DNA from: WRHT01 sp031550525 | Lineage (GTDB): Bacteria > Desulfobacterota > Desulfovibrionia > Desulfovibrionales > Desulfovibrionaceae | Length of the DNA: 64,000 nucleotides | Direction: 5' to 3' | NCBI GenBank assembly: GCA_031550525.1 | Contig: JAVBON010000009.1 | Location: 42,025-106,024 of the forward strand | In this document: positions 59,510 through 64,000 of the stretch, piece by piece | How the letters are laid out: each line of letters starts with the position of its first letter | Numbering within the stretch: the stretch's first letter is position 1 | Position numbers and translations under genes: made by a program | Notes under the pieces: generated by a model | The model's input: only the letters and a program-made list of their open reading frames with translations | The model's database searches: none | Told to the model about the DNA's origin: nothing

Positions 59510-60677
59510 CGCCTTTGGACATGTTCAAGGCCACATTCATCTCGCTTTGCAGTCTGCCGGCCACGGCTTTGCGCACATAATCGTTGGAGGAGCCAAACTG
59601 ATCCTGCCGCATGCCGTAAATGCGCTTTATCACCTGCTGTTCGGTCTGGATGTTTTCAGGGCTCTGCTTGCCCTCTGGAGCGGCAAGCTGTGAAAGATCC
59701 GCCCCTTCCAGAGCGCGGCCGATTATGCGGGCCGCCCCTGCCGGGCCGTGCTGCACTGCGGTGCTGAAAATAACCTCGCGCATAACCGGGCTTATTTTGC
59801 CGTCGTCAAGGCCCATGCCGCGTAATTGCCTGGCAGTTGGCGTGTAAAGCTTGTCGTGTATGAACTCGTGCTGAAGCTCTTCAAATTTTTTGGGCTCGCG
59901 GCTGGCAATGCCACGCCATACTTCCGGCATTTGCCCATCTTTACCGCCGGTATTGGCCGGTCCGGCCTCTTTAAGCTCCTTGGCCAGCGCCGGGGCCTTT
60001 TTTTCGAGAAAACCTATAAACTCGTCCATGGTGCCGGTATTGGAGGCTATCTGATACTTGCCGTAAGAGGTGCCGCCAACTTTATCGTAACCCACGGCGG
60101 CAATGCCCTCGCGGCCGGATTCGAACAGGCTGGAAAGCTTTCCTATGCTCTCCGCCACAACGCTTACTGCATCCTTAAGCTTATGCCCGGCCGAGCGCAG
60201 GGCCAGCACGGCGGCGTCAGTTCCGGCGGGCCTGGCCGAATTCATCGAATTGAGCATGCGCAAAGGCTGGCTGTTTGTCTGCATGGCCTTTTGAAAGGTA
60301 TCCATATTTTGCAGGTTGCTTGAGCCACGCGCGCCAATATCAGGCATGCCAAGGCCGCCCATGCCAAAGGCCGGAGTGTTGCCTGGCAAGGCCGCTCCCA
60401 TTTTTTGCAGCGCCATCATTTCCAGCGGCGTATCCGTAATGCCGGGTATATATGGCTTGGCTGTGTTCGGGTTCATACCAGCGGCCTTAATCAGCTCCGG
60501 GCCTGGCGTGTTGCGCGCGCGCTGCGGCGCTGTTTCATCTTTAAGCATTTCAGAAAAATTGCCCAGGCCCAAAGCCGCGTTTTGGGCCATACTTCTGTTA
60601 TTTGCTCCGTCTCTGGCCCTTTTTACGCCGTGCATCTGGCCTATGGCGTTAATCGGGGCGGTTCTTTCTACCGGCAT
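59493..60677 (-). CDS. Sigma-54-linked lysozyme-like protein, probably flagellar
   Basis: A 394-residue protein. The N-terminal 190 residues are low in hydrophobic content and Met/Asn/Gly-rich, and contain EMMALQKMGAALPG, which hints at a rod-binding or hook-associated region. The C-terminal part (about 190-390) has GREGIAAVGYDKVGGTSYGKYQIASNTGTMDEFIGFLEK, whose SYGKYQ and following helix resemble the muramidase-like domain seen in phage tail and VgrG-associated proteins, then FEELQHEFIHDKLYTP. It may open peptidoglycan for flagellar rod assembly. The last four codons and stop (E-T-V-S) come from the hairpin repeat C, so the native end may be altered. AAGGAG precedes the ATG and a sigma-54 promoter lies upstream. 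Confidence 0.75.
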   Translation of the reverse strand: MPVERTAPINAIGQMHGVKRARDGANNRSMAQNAALGLGNFSEMLKDETAPQRARNTPGPELIKAAGMNPNTAKPYIPGITDTPLEMMALQKMGAALPGNTPAFGMGGLGMPDIGARGSSNLQNMDTFQKAMQTNSQPLRMLNSMNSARPAGTDAAVLALRSAGHKLKDAVSVVAESIGKLSSLFESGREGIAAVGYDKVGGTSYGKYQIASNTGTMDEFIGFLEKKAPALAKELKEAGPANTGGKDGQMPEVWRGIASREPKKFEELQHEFIHDKLYTPTARQLRGMGLDDGKISPVMREVIFSTAVQHGPAGAARIIGRALEGADLSQLAAPEGKQSPENIQTEQQVIKRIYGMRQDQFGSSNDYVRKAVAGRLQSEMNVALNMSKGAETVS

Positions 60678-60712
60678 GGCAAACTCCTTACGTAATTATC
60701 CAGCAAGGCAGA

Positions 60713-60728
60713 TGCATAGTACGTGCCA
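60713..60728 (-). promoter_or_regulatory. Sigma-54 promoter
   Basis: On the minus strand TGGCACGTACTATGCA matches the -24 element fully and the -12 element with one change (ATGC for TTGC), with correct spacing. It ends 35 bp before the gene start at 60677. Confidence 0.7.
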
Positions 60729-60948
60729 TAATTATAACACTTTAAAATTACTTATTTTAATTTTTATTCTTTGTATCAGAATTAAATATTGTCAATTTTT
60801 TGAAATAACATATATGCACTTGACCTTGAGTTTTTATGCGATATTTTAGCTGCTGGCAGCAGAGTCAAGTGCCAAAAACCATACCGCGCGCCGCTGCGCC
60901 CAGCATTGCAAACCTTTTCGAGCCGAATTGCCAAACAGGAGCCGCTTA

Positions 60949-63195
60949 ATGGCCAAAGATTTAATTATTGTGGAATCACCCGCCAAGGTTAAAACCATTA
61001 AAAAGTTTCTTGGCGATAAATATACAGTTCAGGCCAGCGTTGGCCACGTGCGCGATTTGCCCACCAAAACCCTTGGCGTGGATGAAAACAACAACTACGC
61101 GCCCGACTACATTATTATAGACGGCAAGCAAAAAGTGGTTAGCGAGCTGCGCAGTGCCGCCGCCAAGGCTGGCACAGTTTACCTTGCCCCCGACCCCGAC
61201 CGCGAGGGCGAGGCCATTGCCTGGCACGTGGCCGAATTGCTTAAAGACGCCACCAAGGCCGACATAAAACGCATACAGTTTAACGAAATTACCGCCAAAG
61301 CCGTGCGCGAGGCCCTTGAGCACCCGCGCGAGCTCAACCACGACCTCTTTGAGGCCCAGCAGGCCCGCCGCGTGCTTGACCGCCTGGTGGGCTACAAAAT
61401 ATCGCCCCTGCTCTGGAAAAACGTAAAGCGCGGCATCTCCGCCGGGCGCGTGCAATCCGTTGCCCTGCGCCTTATAGTGGAGCGCGAGAAAGCCCGCCGC
61501 GCCTTTGTGCCGGAAGAATACTGGCCCTTTTACGCCCGCCTTTCCGCCGGAACCCCGCCGGAATTCAGGGCCGAACTGGTAAAAATAAACGGCAAAAAAG
61601 CCGTTATCAAAAACGAAAAAGAAGCCCTGGCTCTGGAAAAACGCATCACTGGCCAGCCCTTCAGCGTGGAAAGCCTTGAGGTGAAGAACAAGGAGAAAAC
61701 TCCGCCTCCGCCTTTCATTACCTCCACCTTGCAGCAAAACGCCAACCAGCGCCTGGGCTATACCGCCAAGCGCACCATGGGCATAGCCCAGCGCCTGTAC
61801 GAAGGCCTCGATTTGGGCGGCGCCTTGGGCACCACCGCCCTCATAACCTATATGCGTACCGACTCCGTGCGCATTGCCGACGACGCCCGCAACGCCGCCC
61901 AAGCCTTTATAATAGCGCAATGGGGCAAGGACTATTACCCCCCCAAACCGCGCTATTTCAAGACCAAAGGCAGCGCCCAAGACGCGCACGAAGCCATTCG
62001 CCCCGTTGACGTAAACATCACCCCCGATGCCATAAAAAGCCAGGTTACGCCCGAGCAGTACCAGCTTTACCGCCTGATCTGGGTGCGCTTTCTGGCCTCG
62101 CAAATGGCCGCCGCAAAGGTGGAAGACACCACCGTGCAAACCGCCTGCGCCGATACCCTCTGGAAAGCAAAGGGCGAGCGCGTGCTCTTCCCCGGCTTTT
62201 TGGCCCTGGGCGCGCAAAAAGACGATAAAATGCCCGACCTCCCAGCCATGGCCCAAGGCCAGCCCCTCACGCTGATCAAGCTGGAAAAAGAGCAGAAATT
62301 CACCCAGCCCCCGGCCCGCTATAGCGAAGCAACGCTCGTAAAAGAACTAGAAGAAAAAGGCATAGGCCGCCCATCCACCTACGCCAGCATCATTTCCACC
62401 CTGCAAGACCGCGAATACGTCGATCTGGTGGACAAGCACTTCGCCCCCACCGACCTTGGCGGCATTGTAAGCGACCAACTGGCCGCGCACTTCAGCACGC
62501 TTATGGATGTGGGCTTTACCGCGCAAATGGAAGATTCCCTCGACCGCGTGGCCGATGGCGAGCAAAACTGGATTAAGCTCCTCAACGACTTTTCCGCCGA
62601 GTTCAACCCCGCCCTGCAAAAGGCCTCCAAAGATATGGATTCCGTCAAGGGCGGCATGGAATCCGGCCTTAAATGCCCCGACTGCGGCAAAGACCTGCTC
62701 ATAAAATTCGGCAAGGCAGGGCAATTTCTTGCCTGCTCCGGCTACCCCGACTGCCGCTTCACCAGCAACTTCAGCCGGGACGAGCAAGGTACAGTGCAAA
62801 TTGAGCAGCGCCAGGCCCCCGAACTGCAAAGAGTGGGCACCTGCCCACTCTGCGGCAAAGACCTTGTGCTCAAAAAATCCCGCACCGGCTCGCGCTTTAT
62901 AGCCTGCACCGGCTACCCCGCCTGCACCCACGCCCAGCCATTTTCCACCGGCGTGCCCTGCCCCAGGTGCGCAGACGGGCGCATAGTGGAAAAAAGCAGC
63001 AAAAAAGGCAAAATATTCTACGCCTGCGACCAATACCCCAAGTGCGACTACGCCCTCTGGGACTACCCCGTGCAACAGCCCTGCCCCGAATGCGGCTCGC
63101 CCATACTCACACGCAAAACCACCCGCGCCGGTACGTCGCTGGTTTGCCCTAATAAGACGTGCAAGTACAAGAAAAGCTTGAAAGAAGAAGAATAG
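60949..63195 (+). CDS. topA: DNA topoisomerase I
   Basis: A type IA topoisomerase of 748 residues that relaxes negative supercoils. The Toprim domain is N-terminal (KDLIIVESPAKVKTIKKFLG; acidic triad PDPDREGEA at 81-89). The active-site tyrosine is Y301 in ALITYMRTDS. The C-terminus has four zinc-ribbon units with four-Cys patterns (CPDCGK...CSGYPDC, CPLCGK...CTGYPAC, CPRCADG...CDQYPKC, CPECGS...CPNKTC). The ATG at 60949 has AGGAG upstream; a start at 60928 is unlikely. A long hairpin terminator follows. Confidence 0.97.
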   Translation: MAKDLIIVESPAKVKTIKKFLGDKYTVQASVGHVRDLPTKTLGVDENNNYAPDYIIIDGKQKVVSELRSAAAKAGTVYLAPDPDREGEAIAWHVAELLKDATKADIKRIQFNEITAKAVREALEHPRELNHDLFEAQQARRVLDRLVGYKISPLLWKNVKRGISAGRVQSVALRLIVEREKARRAFVPEEYWPFYARLSAGTPPEFRAELVKINGKKAVIKNEKEALALEKRITGQPFSVESLEVKNKEKTPPPPFITSTLQQNANQRLGYTAKRTMGIAQRLYEGLDLGGALGTTALITYMRTDSVRIADDARNAAQAFIIAQWGKDYYPPKPRYFKTKGSAQDAHEAIRPVDVNITPDAIKSQVTPEQYQLYRLIWVRFLASQMAAAKVEDTTVQTACADTLWKAKGERVLFPGFLALGAQKDDKMPDLPAMAQGQPLTLIKLEKEQKFTQPPARYSEATLVKELEEKGIGRPSTYASIISTLQDREYVDLVDKHFAPTDLGGIVSDQLAAHFSTLMDVGFTAQMEDSLDRVADGEQNWIKLLNDFSAEFNPALQKASKDMDSVKGGMESGLKCPDCGKDLLIKFGKAGQFLACSGYPDCRFTSNFSRDEQGTVQIEQRQAPELQRVGTCPLCGKDLVLKKSRTGSRFIACTGYPACTHAQPFSTGVPCPRCADGRIVEKSSKKGKIFYACDQYPKCDYALWDYPVQQPCPECGSPILTRKTTRAGTSLVCPNKTCKYKKSLKEEE

Positions 63196-63225
63196 ATGAT
63201 GCGGCTTCGCCGCGATTGAAAGAAT

Positions 63226-63280
63226 ACGAGAGGAAGGGGAAAGAACCTTTTGAGGAAAGGTTCTTTCCCCTTCCTCTCGT
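63226..63280 (+). terminator. Terminator after topA
   Basis: ACGAGAGGAAGGGGAAAGAA continues to CCTTT and pairs perfectly over 25 bp with its downstream complement, with a 5-base loop. It starts 31 bp after the topA stop codon. Confidence 0.8.
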
Positions 63281-63420
63281 GCTCTCCATCCCCTATCTCC
63301 AAACCTTTTTATAAGGGTAATGTTCTCGGAGGTAAGCTTGCCTTGTGCTTTGCAGACAAATTATTTAGAGTATTTAGCAAATCCTCAACATAAATAAACT
63401 TATGAATTATGGTGAATGGT

Positions 63421-63903
63421 ATGCCGAGTTTATCTGAATTAAGCGGTGCTCTTGATTTAGTTATTAGAGCCTCTAAAATGGTCGCAAATTTAAAAAATAA
63501 AGAACTCGTAGGCTTGATATCAGAGATACAAAACCGCATTCTCAAATTTCAAATACATGAAGCGGAATTGATACAAGAAAACATGGCTCTAAAGCGGAAA
63601 TTATCACTTCAAGAAGAATATGTATTCGACAAAAATGAGGGTGCGTATTTTGCTAAAGATGATTTCGAATTAGAGAAGCCAATATGCCCACAATGCTTTG
63701 TGCAAAATGGAAGAGTAAGCCCTATGCAAGTCTTTGAAACGGTATATGTATGCAACGCCTGTGGCAAACAAGTACAATCCAAGTCACACTTGGAAGCTGC
63801 ACATAAAGCTCAGATACAGATGCTTGAGGAAAGTCAAAGGCGCGCCAAGGCAAAAAGGGATAAAATGGCATTAGGTCAATCAAGGCCACGCAGTATTTGG
63901 TAA
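63421..63903 (+). CDS. Hypothetical coiled-coil protein with a zinc ribbon
   Basis: A 160-residue, AT-rich, soluble protein. A coiled-coil region (about 30-75, LKNKELVGLISEIQNRILKFQIHEAELIQENMALKRKL) is followed by a zinc ribbon (ICPQCFVQNGRVSP...YVCNACGKQVQ) and a basic tail (ESQRRAKAKRDKMALGQSRPRSIW). Proteins of this make-up are common in prophages and genomic islands. The base composition is far lower in GC than topA, which fits acquisition. The ATG at 63421 has GGTGA five bases upstream; an in-frame ATG at 63409 is also possible. Function unknown. Confidence 0.72.
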   Translation: MPSLSELSGALDLVIRASKMVANLKNKELVGLISEIQNRILKFQIHEAELIQENMALKRKLSLQEEYVFDKNEGAYFAKDDFELEKPICPQCFVQNGRVSPMQVFETVYVCNACGKQVQSKSHLEAAHKAQIQMLEESQRRAKAKRDKMALGQSRPRSIW

Positions 63904-64000
63904 GAATTTTACCTATACCACACCACCTGATAGTAATTCAAAAAATTTAGGAAGATGAGGGTGAGAGCGCGAGAGAGGGGCGGGGAAACTTTTTCAAAAG

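Noticed and set aside
1..64000. CRISPR array
   Set aside because: The repeats seen are few, long and dispersed; no regular short repeats with unique spacers exist.
1..64000. tRNA or rRNA genes
   Set aside because: I looked for T-loop-like GGTTCGAATCC patterns and rRNA-like blocks in the gaps and found none; a covariance-model scan would be decisive.
63421..64000. Edge of a prophage at the right end
   Set aside because: One zinc-ribbon coiled-coil gene with low GC is not enough; no integrase, structural gene or attachment repeat is visible.

Overview
The window looks like a chromosomal piece of a Gram-negative, flagellated anaerobe, most likely in the Desulfovibrionaceae (inference). The evidence is moderate GC content, lipoprotein and outer-membrane biogenesis factors, sigma-54 promoters at flagellar genes, cydAB, TRAP and tripartite tricarboxylate transporters, a TonB/Feo iron locus and a PEP-CTERM-like protein. 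I saw no rRNA, tRNA, CRISPR array or prophage. Gene density is high and most genes are intact.

Layout. 1-6.8 kb: a cut-off glycosyltransferase, a hypothetical, recO, a RodZ-like protein and two SurA/PpiD-type chaperone-isomerases on the minus strand, then divergent tsaB. 7.1-9.6 kb: sigma-54-driven fliD-fliS. 9.6-25 kb: an M24 peptidase, small conserved proteins, cydAB, a DUF2179 membrane protein, an esterase, a flavodoxin, a GT2, a membrane-anchored PstS-like protein, an AT-rich TPR protein and a TauE-type exporter. 24.5-36 kb: a DeoR regulator divergent from an operon of FGGY kinase, UlaE, UlaG, an FG-GAP propeller protein, UlaF/AraD, a fused TRAP permease with TAXI receptor, and an arylsulfotransferase-family propeller. 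36-44 kb: phosphofructokinase, tctBAC and an SLC13-type carrier. 44-54 kb: a MalT/LuxR-type regulator, a PEP-CTERM-like protein, and an iron locus (AraC regulator, TonB receptor, membrane-FeoA fusion, FeoB). 54-64 kb: an IS3 remnant, argJ, a sigma-54-linked hypothetical, UspA, GT9, a sigma-54-linked lysozyme-like protein, topA and a zinc-ribbon protein.

How the genes work together. The 24.5-36 kb operon is the best candidate for an undescribed system. It resembles the E. coli ascorbate (ula) and diketogulonate (yia/sgb) pathways, but uses a TAXI-type TRAP importer plus a sugar kinase instead of a PTS. It lacks the 3-keto-L-gulonate-6-phosphate decarboxylase and carries two unexplained propeller proteins. 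Its product would be D-xylulose 5-phosphate. A motif repeated in its control region also occurs as an inverted repeat upstream of tctBAC.

The intergenic DNA is rich in dispersed repeats: a MITE-like element of about 204 bp with about 20-bp terminal inverted repeats; a 138-151 bp modular hairpin found three times directly at gene 3' ends in the same orientation; and a third family ending in a shared GCCGCCGGAGGCA motif around 9.7-10.1, 29.5 and 36-37.8 kb.
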